A DNA stretch of 64,000 nt from Sphagnum magellanicum (lineage: Eukaryota; Streptophyta; Sphagnopsida; Sphagnales; Sphagnaceae), in NCBI GenBank assembly GCA_021904315.1, contig CM038908.1:14590501-14654500 (forward strand), in the 5' to 3' direction. Made by a program: the position numbers and the translations under genes. The notes beneath the pieces are model-generated. The model did no database searches and was not told the DNA's origin. It saw only the letters and a list, made by a program, of their open reading frames with translations. Positions 45,300 through 57,936 of this stretch are shown here, piece by piece (positions within the stretch are counted from its first letter, which is position 1; the number at the start of each line of letters is the position of its first letter).

Positions 45300-46475
45300 T
45301 AATGTTGGGCAATTCTCTCTTCTTTTAATGAGAATTGTAAGTTTCAATTTTTTCCAACACTTGAAAGAACCAACTTGGTTCTTTTTTAAATTTATTTTTA
45401 GACCTACGAGATTGATCAAGGTATCACATTTTTAAAATAAATTAATCAAGTTGGTTCTCAAACACGGTGATTTTCAAAAATGTGATAATAATCAATTTTC
45501 ATGCCCAATTTTCACAAAATGGATTCCAAATTTATGGGGAGGATACAGGGTGTTTGGTGTAAGGGTGTACAATGCTTAGTGATAGGTGAATTAAAAAAAA
45601 TTAAGACTATAGCTTAAAATCTTAAATAGTTGCATTTTTGCTTTCAAAATATAAAAAAGTTTTGTGAAGGCCTAATTGGTGCACCCATTAGGTTTTTAAT
45701 CTTTCAAAATGGACTAAAATTGAAAAAGATATGGTGCTAGAGTTTTTTTTTTTTTTAAATTGAAGCAAACCATCATTTCTTAATTTTTAATAGTCAAAAA
45801 ACATTTGTAATGTGTCCAATGACACATTCATCAAGGAATGAGAAAAATATTGGAAAGTGTTTAGTTATAAATACATGTTCATTGATGGGATATTTTATTT
45901 TATTGCCCTTAATAATCAAAAAAAAAAAATTCCATAGAATCGACCCCATTCTCCAAATAAATAAATAAAAATAAATACATGCTTCTTAATAACCCAATCA
46001 CATCACAAATTTATAGGCTTCATGGGTTCATTCCAAATCTGTGTGAAATTTGTTATTTCATGGGTTCATATCGTTTACACACGAATGTCATGCATTATTT
46101 AAACACAAAAGTTATGTGCATGACTTTCATATGTAAACAATACAAATAAACACACAACATTCATGTTTAAACAATACGAATGGGCATATGACATTCGTGT
46201 CTAAACAACACACATGACATCAATGTTCAAACAATAGAAGTAGATGAATGACATTCGTGTCTATTTCATACAAACCTATGAAAAACAAATTTCGTACGAC
46301 TATTATTGTCAAATTGTGACCCATGAAGTTTGTGATGGTTTTCATTTGAATGAGAACCATCAGTCTAGTTTTCAAATCATACCACCAAATGTGATACCAA
46401 TTGATTTTCATTGTGAAATCCAATTTGAAAATTGATTTGAAAATCAAAAGTCCCAATAAAAATTGCCCAACATTG
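45300..46475. mobile_element. hAT-like non-autonomous element
   Basis: A 1,176-bp element with 15-bp ends TAATGTTGGGCAATT and (complement of right) CAATGTTGGGCAATT, which differ only at the first base. The flanks GTAGAGAC (45292-45299) and GCAAAGAC (46476-46483) match at six of eight positions, both differences being transitions, as for an aged 8-bp duplication. No transposase is encoded, and a 34-bp tandem repeat lies in the right half. Confidence 0.78.
46121..46265. repeat. 34-bp tandem repeat inside the hAT-like element
   Basis: TGACATTCGTGTCTAAACAA and variants start at 46121, 46155, 46189, 46215 and 46249, with spacings 34, 34, 26 and 34. Confidence 0.82.
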
Positions 46476-46483
46476 GCAAAGAC

Positions 46484-47100
46484 CCTACCTCCCTAACTAG
46501 TAATAATGTTCATCATACTCACAAGAATTTAACTAATCTAATATTGTTTTGAAAAAAATTTGATACCTTACTTGTACATGTCCATGTTTAAATATGTGTT
46601 TCACCTTGTTTGGTGAATTCTAAATCCTAAAACTTTTTTTTAATGCTTAAACTTCTCTATGCTATGGCATTCTTTCCTTACAACCCAACCTTCTATTCTT
46701 ATAGATTAACAACTACTAGATTTTTTTGTCAATGTCATATGTTTTTGTGCTGCCACAAAGTCTATCTTACTTGAAAAGTTCAATTTAGAGGCAATATGAT
46801 AAATTCATGCATCACTAAACACCCTTCAATGAATGAACAAAAACAATTAAAAAAAAATCCATTAACAAACATTTGTTTAACTAGTATTAATTATTTAATG
46901 ATACCTTCTTACCAAATAACCACTTTTTAAAACTTATGGTTAAGGATTTTAAACCTTCCATTCAAAGATAGGGTTTTTGTGTTTGTTGGTGGGCTTCAAA
47001 TTCCCCCTTGCCAAAATATTTTGCCTATTCATTTGCCTCTTTGTGTTCAATGTAGAATCATTTGTTGCAATCAAAAATATTGATTATTGGGCATTTCCAC
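46484..47100. other. AT-rich intergenic DNA
   Basis: No gene recognised. Confidence 0.4.
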
Positions 47101-47129
47101 TGCATGTTTGGTCACAAGTGGGGAACTTT

Positions 47130-47490
47130 GTGATAACTAAAAATAAAGGTGAACACAAATGTCTTCCCTTATGTTTCATAATCATGGATGTGATTAGAAT
47201 AAATGAAATAAAAAGTGAATAGAGGTATCTTTACCTCTATTTCCTTACGGGTGAGGTTTGATTTATTTATTTTTGAAGTTGAATACACATGTCCCCATCT
47301 CCTTTGTTTGGTAATGGGTGTGGGTTGTCAAAAAAGTCACAAATAATGACTTGAAATGTCTCTAGTTACCTTTTTTTTTTAATGACAAGTGGGTTTTTTT
47401 CTTTTATAAAAAATGAACACATATGTCCCCATTGTTTCATAATGCGTTTGGGTTGTCAAAAATGACTAGAGGTGCCTTTAGTCCATCCTT
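47130..47490. repeat. ~132-bp tandem repeat, three diverged copies
   Basis: GAACACAAATGTCTTCCC at 47151, GAATACACATGTCCCCAT at 47281 and GAACACATATGTCCCCAT at 47415 mark three units. Each is followed by GTTTCATAAT/GGTAATGGGTG-like text and a phrase about GAGGT. Confidence 0.7.
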
Positions 47491-49130
47491 ATAAAAATGG
47501 GTGCAACATCTTTTGTTTATATTTTATAAAATTTATTAATTCCACCCATCATTAAACATTATTTCATAGATTAACAAGGAAGACTATCCAATAAGGGCCA
47601 ATATTTATTGGTGATGGGATGGGAGATTTTAAGAACACCACAAACCAGCAAATCCTTGCATATATAATTTACCACTTAAATCATAACAAATCCCATTAAT
47701 CATAACCATATTTTAGATTTCCTAATCTTACAAAGGAGCCAATTATTAATCCTACAAAAAATGCAAGCATCTACAAATTGAAAACATTTTTAAAAGCCCA
47801 ATTTTAATTTTCCTTTTCCCACCAAAATTGACAAACACATTGACAAGTTTAAGATCAACAAAAAAATTTCATTTTGTCATATCTCATTCACCTCCTTCTC
47901 TCAATTGCATCAAATCATGACCTCTCTATTAGTAGAAATGATAGATGAACTAAAGAATTTTTTTAAGCTAATAATCCCTATTGCAATGTGTTGAGATCAA
48001 AAGAAAAACATATAGGAGTAAAAATAAAACCATCTAGCTCTTAATGCAAATAAGTTGACAAAAATAAAAGTAAAATCAAAATTATCCTAGTGCAAATGTA
48101 CATTAAAAGCAAAAGAAGCGCAATTAAAAGTAAAAATAAAATCAGAATAGAATGGGGTGAGTCTATTAGATAAATTTTATTCAAGAAGGTTTTCCAAATT
48201 CTTAAATATTACCATTGATTCCAACAAAAGGTAGTCCAATCAACACCTCCACCACCAAAGAGACCAAAATCTCACATATTCTAACTTCAACTTCCATTGC
48301 ACCATTCTGAAATTCATCCCCATTACCTACAAAACAACTACATATGTAAACTTAATGTGGGATAAATTATATAGTCTAATATCTTCTCTATAAGTGACAC
48401 TATAAAGAAATGTAATAAAATATATACCAAGTTAATAACTTAGTTTTTATTTCATGGGATTTATACATGAAGGAATAGGGGTTACCTCTTGTGGGACCTA
48501 GGCACATACCCCCAACTTGTTGGAGGTTGGGACCAAGATGTCAAAGCTAAGCATGAGCTTGACCATTCCTTGCAAGCGATCAAGTGGCATGATGAACTGT
48601 GAAAATCTAAAGAAGGAAAACAACCCACATGGGTCCACCACACACAAATCATTTGTTAATTTGTTATTGTTGTTGTTGTGGTTAACATCATTTTCAGACA
48701 ACTTGAATGGAAAACTAAGTCATGAAAAATAGGACTAATGGGTGTGCTATTAAAAGGTGAGGATAAAACAATTATAGAAGGGGTTTTTGGTATGCAAAAA
48801 TTGAGGCCCTATCCATTACCTTGCAATAATTAAAAATTAAAGTTGATGAACTCACACAACTAAACTAGGGCCATTCTATGATGGGGTACATAAGTGCAAA
48901 CGTAATAAAAAGAATCACTAAAGGGTGTGGATAATGCTTAAAACTATAATCTTTGATTTTTAAAATCACAAAAAGGGCACAATAATTTGGATGTTTAAAA
49001 AAAATGGATCTATATGTTTCAATAATTGGAAAGTTTCAAAAGTTTTTAAATCACTGCCATTTGTCAAACCAAATGTAACCTTTTAATTTTAAATGGGCAT
49101 GGCCTCATACATGATGTTAGAGGTAATAAA
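47491..49130. other. AT-rich intergenic DNA
   Basis: Overlapping frames at 48498-48732 have no motif. No element ends seen. Confidence 0.35.
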
Positions 49131-50070
49131 CATTACAAAAAATAAAAAGATTTAGCAACTAGCCTTACAACTAGATTTTTGAATTGTAATGACCATTTGC
49201 AACTCATGGTATTTCTATAGTTCATGAATGTTATCAAACAAATTGCAACAATTGCATTAGATGCAACTTGTTGTATATGGAATTGTATACATATAAAAAT
49301 ACATACAACTAAAATGTGACTATGTTACAACTAAAGGAATAGACATAATGTTGACATGATATTTCATTCATCTATCATGGATGAAATTGTGAATGTCTAT
49401 TGCAACTCCTTTGCAATTAAAGGGTCATTCATAGCAAAGGAATTTAAGATGTTATCACCATTTTACAATATGTTCCTTTCAATTCAAATATTATTTGACT
49501 ATAAATCTAAATATAATGCCCAAGCTACTTGATTTTCCTCTTTCCATACAAAGGGTCATCACAAAAATGATGAATCATAACAATCAAATTTTGTTGTTTA
49601 AAATTCTTAGATTGTATTTCCATTTTGTGAGACTTTTTTTTTTAATGGTTGAAATGGAATGTGAACCACAATTTTTTCATTGGACATTTGTCTACTTGAA
49701 ATTTGTCATATTCTAATAGTCATTGCCACATGTGAAATGAGGTCAATAACATATATATAACATTATAATGTGGAAGATATCTAGATATTCATATTTTTAA
49801 CTTATATGAATTTTTTAATAACTACAGTGCCATTAACTTTGTTCTAGCAAGTAACATACATAAATAATTGTATTTCATTTATCATTGAAATGCAACATAC
49901 ATAACACATTATGATTACATTGCAACTAACATTCACATAATGTGACAACAATAACACAAAAAATACATGCAATTCCAATACAAATTAAACTACAACCTAC
50001 ACTCTTACATAATGATGGGTTTCAAATGAAATGCATCACATAATTGAAATATCGAAATTAGACTTATCAT
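49131..50070. mobile_element. CACTA-type subterminal region, right end not found
   Basis: It starts CATTACAAAAAATA and continues GCAACTAGCCTTACAACTAG, aligning with the terminus at 19022 read inward. It is dense in TTGCAACT-type motifs and resembles 16690-17160 (for example TTGCAACAATTG, TTTGCAACTCATGGTATTT). It is therefore a relative of the 16.7-19.0 kb element. No matching right terminus was located; motif-bearing sequence also appears at 58320-58660. Confidence 0.5.
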
Positions 50071-50769
50071 ATTTTGTCTTTTGCTTCACCTTTGTTGTTT
50101 TGACATTTGACTTACATGTTTTGATTTGATTCACTACACAATAAACAACACATTTAATGACATAGTTATTAGCAAACTAGCAAAATTTATATCACATGTG
50201 CATGTTCTTTCACTTAACTATATATTTTTAAACACAACCACCATTTTATTTTTGAAAAACCCATACCTTGAAGCTTGTATATACAACTTTGATTTTGATG
50301 GATTCAAACATTACCAACAAACCCCTATATAATGCAAAAAACAAACAAAAAGAATGAAAGTTAAACAAATGCCCAAAATAACATATATGTTTGAACAAAC
50401 TAGTTTTGCTTCAAGTTCGCCTTTCACCCCAAAATCCAAATGCTCAAACACAAACAAATTCATAAGATGATTCTCATCACAATTTTTTTCAACCTTCCCA
50501 ATCCTTCACCATTGTAAATAACATCTTACAAATCAACTTCTAAACAAAATGGATGTATTTTTAACACCATTTTTCTTTAATGCAAATAAATAAAATAACA
50601 TGAATGGTGGACCTTCAAATCTTCAATTTTTTAACATGAACAATACAACTTGCAACAACCTTTGATCTCTAGTTTTAAATTGAAAGTAAAAAAGAGAAAT
50701 AAACTAAGTTATGTAGCACATATCATAATTTTATCACCAAAACCCAAGAAATGCACAAATTGTTTAAAG
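50071..50769. other. AT-rich intergenic DNA
   Basis: No gene recognised. Confidence 0.4.
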
Positions 50770-51430
50770 AAAAGCCTCATGGTGATCGAAATTTCAGTCG
50801 CCATTAAACATGTGATGACCAAAATTTTGGTCATCAACTGTATAGCTGACCAGTTGGTGACCAAAATTTTTTGGTCACCAATTATACAGTCGATTAGTTT
50901 GTGATCAAAAAATTTCAGTCACCTTTAACATTTAGGAATGAGGATCGAATTTTTTTGGTTGCCAATTATCCACATGGCCCATTGGCAACTAAAACAATTC
51001 AGTCAACATCCAACAACATTCCAATTGTGTATGGGAGGGTAAATAGGTAAGTAAATAAGCAGGTAAGTAGGTAGTAGGTGGGTGGGTAGGTAAATAGGTA
51101 GGTAGGTAAGTGGGTGGGTTGGTGGGTAAGTAAGTGGGTAGTAGGTAGGTAGGTGGGCGGGGTGGTGGGTAGGTAAATGGACAGTAGGTAGGCATGTGGG
51201 TAGGTTGGTGGGTATTAGGCAGGTAGGTAAGTGGATTTTAGGTGGGTGGGTTGGTGGGTGTGTAAGTGGGTGGGTTATGGTGACCAAACTTGTTTTGGTC
51301 ATTTTTGATTGCCATCTAACACAATGGTCTAATGGTGACTTGACCATTTTCGGTCGCCATTTGATGGCCATGCATTAATGATACTTACATCATGTCGAAT
51401 GGAAACCAAAATTTTTAGTTGCCAAGGAAT
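50770..51430. repeat. Palindromic TGGTGACCAAAA array
   Basis: Units such as TGGTGACCAAAA paired with TTTTGGTCACCA recur every 40-60 bp, each able to form a hairpin. Related palindromes (GACCGAAA...TTTCGGTC) are common in CACTA subterminal regions of other plants. The array is interrupted at 51040-51280 by a GTAG microsatellite. Confidence 0.75.
51040..51280 (+). repeat. (GGTA/GGTG)n microsatellite
   Basis: About 240 bp of GTAGGTAGGTGGGTGG-like text on the + strand, G-rich with few interruptions. It lies inside the palindromic array and has G-quadruplex potential. The Tyr/Leu/Pro/Thr frame on the complement is a by-product. Confidence 0.93.
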
Positions 51431-52588
51431 CCAGGCCACTTGTCTTGGCCCAATTCTTAAATCGGGCCTTTAGTCTTGTGTGGGCCCACTATAAAACCCA
51501 CACTTACCTCATTCCATGTACTTTCTTTTATGACATGTGAAGACTTTGTTTGCTTTGAGCAATCAATGCCATAAACTTGGAAGAAAGTGGGAGTCCTTTG
51601 GAGAGCTTTAAAGTTCACAATGCTAATTGTGAAAATAATTATGTGTTGGATTTTAAAGTTAAACCTCTTGGAGGACCCCTATACCAATTTATTCTAAATT
51701 TAACTTTAATTTACCTCACCCTTAATCTTAATTTATCCTTAACCTTAATTTACCTATTATTAACAAATGATGGGTATGATGGAGGACACTATGGACCAAA
51801 GGAAAGTGGTCAAGGGTCATGGCGCAAAAGGAAGATGGCACAAAATAAAAGTTGAAACATTTGAAAACCAACCATCCTTGTAGATGTTGGGTGGCAAACC
51901 TTCCCTAACCCTAGTCATACATCCTATGTTTGCAGTATGTGTGGTGGTGCCACATTGACAAGAAGTGGCCATTTCCTAAACATGAAACCCATGGGAAAAA
52001 TAATTCCACCCAATATACAAGTTGCTTACATGAACATATAAATGCACACATTTTGGAAGTGCACATGGCCATGACAAGGAGCCAATTTTTTTCCTAAAAC
52101 TAGGTGCCTTAGTTTGTGGCATGAATGGTTTATGTAAAGGTGGTGCTTGGGGTTCAAGTTGATTGGAGGATTGTTCCAAGCTCATGAATCGATAATGTGC
52201 CTCCATACTAATCAAATAGATTTGAGGGGGTAAATCTGTTGACTCTTCTAGAAATTCTCCCAATTCCTACAATAATTCCTTTAGTTCTTATAACATGACT
52301 TCAAGTTCTTCCCATATTTGCCCTTGTCACACACCCTTTCTTTTTTCAACTAGTTTTTTACCACTAATATTGGTTATTCCTGAATTAACAACACCAAGTA
52401 CCTCTTGTACCCAAGATCTTTTTCTTATGATGAAGGACCAAATTGTTCAACACCTTTGAAAACAAAGACCTTCTCAATCACCCCTGAGCATGGATAACCC
52501 CATGGATGGAGAATAGTTGAATGTTGTGGTTCTAATGGCATCTTGTATGCCATTTGACATGATAGATCGTCAAGGGGGGTGGGCATAA
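51431..52588. other. Intergenic DNA, possibly part of a transposon body
   Basis: A frame at 51577-51855 (+) begins MEESGSPLESFKVHN but dissolves into Leu/Asn-rich repeats. No domain was recognised. The stretch sits between the palindromic array and the coiled-coil/RING relic and may belong to the same element. Confidence 0.35.
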
Positions 52589-53221
52589 GGTGCTAGCATA
52601 TTGACCTTGACAAAATGGGACGACGTTGCAAAACATGCTTTTGAAGCATTGCTAGGGGAAATGAGTGTAATGCAAATCCAACTTTGGGAGGTGACATTGG
52701 AACGCAATGCACTTCGTGAAGAATTAGCTACATGCCAAACAAAATGTCTTGGGTTAGAACAAGATGTTGCTAATCAACAAAAGGCATTGGAAGAGGCATT
52801 TGCAAAGGCCATTGAGGCGAAAAAGGAACACATGAAATCTATGGAAAACATCGAACATTACTACCAAACATTGATTGACATGAAAGAGGATCTATGATTT
52901 ATTTGTTGTCCCCCATTTGGACCAAAAGGAGGATGGATTTTGGGCATTTGTCAACATGTGTACGATCCGCAATGCTTAATCACTTTGATGGTGGCAAAGA
53001 AGAGATGTCCACAATGTAGGGCTCCATTTCACTAGCGCCTATATGAACAATTCAATCCTCAAGCGGCCATGCCACAACATTGGGAGTATAACATGTTTAA
53101 CACACCCAACATGCCACAAGCATGGGGCATAAATATGGAATGGATTTGGAATGTTGGCATGTTTGTTATTACATGGGGGAGTCATTATGACAAATGGAAA
53201 TATGACAAATCCATGATTTAG
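52589..53221 (+). pseudogene. Decayed coiled-coil plus RING-like protein
   Basis: One frame runs from 52589 to TAG at 53219-53221, broken by TGA at 52895 and TAG at 53033. The first part is a heptad-rich coiled coil (LERNALREELATC, QQKALEEAFAKAIEAKKEH). After the first stop comes a RING-like pattern: CCPP, GGWILGICQHVYDPQC, KRCPQCRAPFH, giving paired Cys, a C-x-H, a later Cys and a C-x2-C. The third part is Trp/Met/Asn-rich (MPQHWEYNMF, GINMEWIWNVGMF). There is no ATG near the 5' limit; an ATG at 52661 is internal. A working copy might be a zinc-binding, ubiquitin-ligase-like protein carried by a transposon, but that is inference. The neighbouring palindromic arrays suggest the carrier. Confidence 0.55.
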
Positions 53222-53417
53222 AAGGCATGTGAATTGTTGTACTTGTCAACAAACAATACATGATGCCATTGGTTTTATCAAATATTTCAAGGGTGGTATA
53301 ACCCAAAAATTAATAAGTTTGAATATGGTATGAATTTGAAGCATGTTTGGTAAAACATGATGGGGGAGGAGATTGGGTAGGGGTTCATTATATATAAGAG
53401 ATCTTTAGCCTAAAAAT

Positions 53418-53789
53418 GTGGCCAACTTGACATTGGAGGAGATTAGTGAAAGACTGCATTTGAAAGATGATGGTGCCTTTGCATTATTAATTGCAATATC
53501 TCCTCACATTGTCATGATGCTCAATGACATAGATATTCTTCTTAGGTTGGATGCAATTTTGAATGGGAAACCCATTGGGCTAGGAAATTGTGCTAGTTGA
53601 CAACGTGGTAGTAATATTGGGAAAATAGTAATAAAGGATATAATAGATCGTAATAGTAGGGTGAAGTGGAATTTGCCACTAGATGCAACATATGTACATT
53701 GTAAAGTAGCCTCAATAATGTACAAAATTGATATTTATGGGGCAAAACGGGCAAATAATTTATTTCCCCTAAGAGTTTGTCATAACTAA
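53418..53789 (+). pseudogene. Coding relic with one in-frame stop, unknown family
   Basis: A frame from ATG 53418 to TAA 53787-53789, with a single internal TGA at 53598. It reads MANLTLEEISERLHLKDDGA, an Ile/Leu-rich middle, then, past the stop, KWNLPLDATYVHCKVASIMY. Codon texture continues on both sides of the stop, so this is a decayed gene of about 123 codons. It follows the RING relic on the same strand and may be a later exon or a second protein of the same element. Confidence 0.42.
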
Positions 53790-54189
53790 TGTAAACCTAG
53801 TTAATTATAATCATATGTAAAGTTTTACAATTGAAAAATGATTTGGATGATTGGATATGGCCCATAATTGTTGAATATTGAACCTTATAGATGACAATGT
53901 GATTGGAGTGATTGGAAAACATATAATTGCAACTATATGGGGGCACTTCATTCAAAGTGCCCTTGAAATTGAAAGTTTGGAATTTGAATTATGGAAATGA
54001 AATTATCTTATATGAAATATACCAATTTCCAAATAAGGTCCCAAAGCAAATAGTTACAATTTATTACCAGAAAATATATAATTGGAAGAAGATATGTTTA
54101 AACCACCTTGTGGATTTACATATAAAGTTCAACCTATGTGTAAGTATTACAAAATGCCAAATGCCTATGATTGTGAAACTGTTGTGATT
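53790..54189. other. Spacer with no gene recognised
   Basis: A short + frame at 53927-54187 has no motif. Confidence 0.35.
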
Positions 54190-57066
54190 CATGACCTAAG
54201 AGGATGACTAATGGCAAGATTTGGATTTTGGGGTCGAGGTTCATGGTAGTTAGTATCATTTGCGGTTTCAATTCCCCCATTAGGAATGTCGGTGTCATTG
54301 TCATCATCATCATCATCATTGCACTTTTCCTCCGCTTCTAAAATCTCTATCCCACACAAGGTTGTAATGATATTTTGCCCCTCATGATTTGTCACAATTT
54401 GTTTGGTGGGGCACCATCCCTCAATATCCCAAATGCCATCATTGGTGTGTGGTTGTTCATAGTTATGTTCATCTATGAAAGTAATTATTTTTTTATTAGA
54501 GGGCCTTTTCCCTCAAGTAACTCAATGTGTGGATGAGTTTCAAATTGGTGGTCGAAGATGGTTCGTGGAAACTACCATAACGACTAATCTTGACCCCACA
54601 TCAATTTTGGCCATTGAGGGTTTTAGATGTCGTAAGTACTTGCTAATTGGTGCACAATCAAAATTTAAATAACCTTCTATTGACTTCTCAAGTCTTGTAG
54701 GTGTAGGGCTTGAAAGATTTGGATGCACAACTTGGGGTGCATTTGTGTTAGTGACCATATGTGGGCCCACACATGGTTCCAATGTAATATCCCTAATGTC
54801 ATCTAATATTGGGAGGATTAACGAGTGGGTCCCCTTGTATGTCTAAGGTGTTTATTAGTGTTTGTTGTGTGTTTAGCTTCGGGATGATTGTTCAAGTTAA
54901 TAGTGTGTTCGAGCTACTTGGGGGGAACATTTCCATGGAACCCATTGATTGCATGGGCATGTGTTGACTTGGGACTGTTGAAGCATGTACAACCTAGAGG
55001 GGTACATCAGAGGGGTGAACAAAGTTGTCAAATAATGGCATGTTTGGATTTGCATTGCCATTTTTAGACCCTTGAACCTACTAAACCATCAAATGAGACA
55101 ACAATCTTGAAAATGGAATCTTGTCATCATTAGGGAATTCAAAGGGGTCATGTTTGACTTAATCTTCATCAAGCTCATCTAACTTTATGGTGTCCTTGCC
55201 TGATGATTTGGTTTCATTTTCATTTTCATCAACATCGGGCATTGAATCTTCAAACATATTCTTTTTGTACCACACCATGGGGTTGGCACCAGGTCATTCT
55301 CACAAAAGCTTGCTATTAATGTATATGTACACCAAGTCCTTCGCCCAATTTGATGTTAATTGATTTTTCATTTTGCTATGGATAAATGGATATGAACTCC
55401 AATTTCGCTTACACGATGATGTGGGAACACACTTGAACCAAAATGCAATGAGCAATGGGTGTAAATGTGCATCCACCAATTGCAATCAAATCCCACCATT
55501 CATGTGGGAGCAAGTCTAGGTCCTTCATTGGGGGGTGTCAAAAACAAGACCTCAACTTTCGACAAAATCTACGAAGTCTTTTAAAATTAAGGCATAGGCA
55601 GTTGAGTACCAATTATTTTTCACAAAATTATGTTTAAAACGTCCTTTGCATCTGCATCATCATGTAGGCAAGCTTCATCCAATAAGTATGGATTGAAAAG
55701 GGTCCTTGCATAATGTAGGTCGGTCGTCAACATCTTCCAGCTTTGGTAAAATTGATTTTCAATCACATTTGCAAGGTTTGATGGCAATTCAAATGATGGA
55801 TCTCATAATGATAAAACATGTCATTCCAATGTTTGCATGAGAAGCCATACCCTCCCCATCTAAGGTTGTTTGCCATCAAATGCCCTCAATGACATTAAAA
55901 CTAGTTCCACCATGTGCACAAAGTTGGCACAAATATTGCAAAATTCATCCCTTTTTATGTTCATTTGAATGAATAGCTCTTGCCTTGGTGAGTGACTTTT
56001 GACAATGGTTGCCATGCAATGTGTTGATGAAAGTTGTCTAATCAGGATTAACAACAATTTGCTCAATGGCAAGTCTGCGTTTGAACAACCTCTCAACCAT
56101 TAAAAAATTGGTTGTAAACTGTGTTTTAATGGGGTTTAGCAACATTAGGTTAGTCTCATAACAATGAAAGATTGCTAATGGTGCATGGTGTTGTCATATG
56201 AGATAAACAAAGGCTTTCACCTTCTTCACAATTTCTTTCACCCATGTTGTTTTTTCGCAATCTTCCAATAGCAAGTTTAAACAATGAACAACACTACCTT
56301 GAAAATAAAGGCTTGGAAAACAATGGATTAGAAGGTTAACTACACTTTTCATGCTTAAAACATTGTTGGTACAAATTTGTACAATGTTATCAATTCCAAT
56401 GGTTTCAATGTATCCATCCAATGCATTACATATGCAACGGGCATCCCTCTGCTCCCTAGTTATGTCAATGGAACTTATGAATACATCACCACTTAGTTAA
56501 GTAAACATTACATTCAACAATGGATGCCATGCAAAATTGTCCCAACCATCAAAATAAATGGTTGTTCCATATTTGTGAATCGAATTTCATGACCTTTCAG
56601 TTATTCGTTTGAACACATCCACCTTGGATTGCTTTAACAAATTTGTGTGCAATTCGTGATATGATGGGGGTTTGTAGTAAGTTCAAAATTTGGAGGTTGC
56701 TTTCACAACTTCTATAAACACCGAATGTCACACAACATTGAAGGGGATGTTCACTTCATAAAAAAAAGTTGCCCATTTCTTATCCACATTTTTCTTTTTG
56801 GCTAAATTCAATCCTTTAGGCAATGAAACCTATCAAAAGGTTTGAATGTTGTTATTTGTAGGGGGGGTGAAAATTCAAGACCCTTCCACTTGAGACATCA
56901 AAACAAATTTTCCTTCCATTAAAATATTCGTTGTTGCAATGGTCACATCTTTTGTCCACCCATCCAAGATATGGGCTAGTACTTCCATGTTGTTTAGTGG
57001 TGGAAGGACAAATGCATGACATTGGGCAAATAAGACCTTCATTCGTGGATGTGCCTTTGAACACAT
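54190..57066 (-). pseudogene. hAT transposase pseudogene
   Basis: Read on the - strand this is a hAT-superfamily transposase with many frameshifts and stops. From its 5' side, a CDHCNNEYFNGRK-like segment near 56.9-57.0 kb may be the BED-type zinc finger. The best block is at 56421-56194 (IGIDNIVQICTNN, NLLIHCFPSLYFQGSVVHCL, LEDCEKTTWVKEIVKKVKAF), typical of the catalytic core of plant hAT proteins (DUF659-like). A further block is near 55.9-56.1 kb (FVHMVELVLMSLRAFDGKQP). The C-terminal dimerisation segment is at 55485-55300 (CKRNWSSYPFIHSKMKNQLT), preceded in another frame by HEWWDLIAIGG. An acidic tail (a run of Asp) lies near 54.3 kb. It cannot encode an active enzyme. It could be related to the source of the hAT MITEs in this window, which is untested. 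Confidence 0.82.
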
Positions 57067-57579
57067 TACAATTCTAATTTGCCCATTGTCATCATATTAA
57101 TACCCCAAATGGAAGAGGATTTTATACTTGCAATATGAAATAACATTGCTGCAAAACTTGCATTCCACCTTCCCTAGCTTGTCTTCTAGCATCAAATACC
57201 ATGGACTCCACACATTCTGCCTTCCCTCCATTGATAAAACATTTTACATATGAACAATAGGCTTGATTAATATAATTAAAGTATTCAACAATAAAATTAG
57301 ACTCCAGCTTCAACGCTACAATTGAAATTCAACACCAATTGCAAATGCAATGTGATGATCTAAAATTCAAACACCTAGAAAGGTTTCACCCTTCCCTCCC
57401 AAGGTATATGGCTATGGTTGGTGTTAAACAACACAAGGCCCACACACCTCAAAGGAAAAAGTGAGTATTAATGTGCAAAGTCTACATCTTATTACCAAGC
57501 AAGTCCAAATTTTGTCACCAAATTAAATTCCATCACCAAATCAATGGTGGAGATCAATCCACCATTAATCAAACAATTG

Positions 57580-57936
57580 AAATCCACAGACTTGCGACAA
57601 CAAAAAACATTTCATTGCCAATTACGTGGTGACGGAATGTTTTTGATCACCATTCGTGTGGCAATGGAATGTTTTTGGTCACCATTCATGTGGTGATGGA
57701 ATGTTTTTATCACCATTCATGTGGCAATAAAAAACTTTCAGTTGTTGCAAGTTTGGTGACTAAAAACGTTCCGTTGCCAACCATGTGGTGACTGAATTTT
57801 TTTCGGTCATTGCATGATTGGTGACCAAAAAAATTAGTTGTTACAAGATTTTTGACCAAAAAAATTTCATTGCAAGGTTTAGGTCAAATTTTTTTGCAAC
57901 AACCAAAACTTTTCAATTGTTGTAGGGTTTATAGTG
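57580..57936. mobile_element. Right terminus of a CACTA-type element
   Basis: At 57936 the - strand reads inward CACTATAAACCCTACAACAA, a CACTA terminus. Inside it lies an array of TTTTTGGTCACC, GGTGACCAAAA and GGTGACGGAATG units about 33 bp apart. The array resembles the one at 50.77-51.43 kb. A matching left terminus was not established, so the element limits remain open. Confidence 0.6.

Noticed and set aside
50989..51371. Tyr/Leu/Pro/Thr-rich open frames on the - strand
   Set aside because: They are by-products of the GTAG/GGTG microsatellite; every frame of a stop-free 4-bp repeat stays open.
51487..51503. CACTATAAAACCC as the left end of the CACTA element closing at 57936
   Set aside because: The palindromic array lies outside rather than inside this point, and the 3-bp flanks differ (GCC against ACC). 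The match may be chance.
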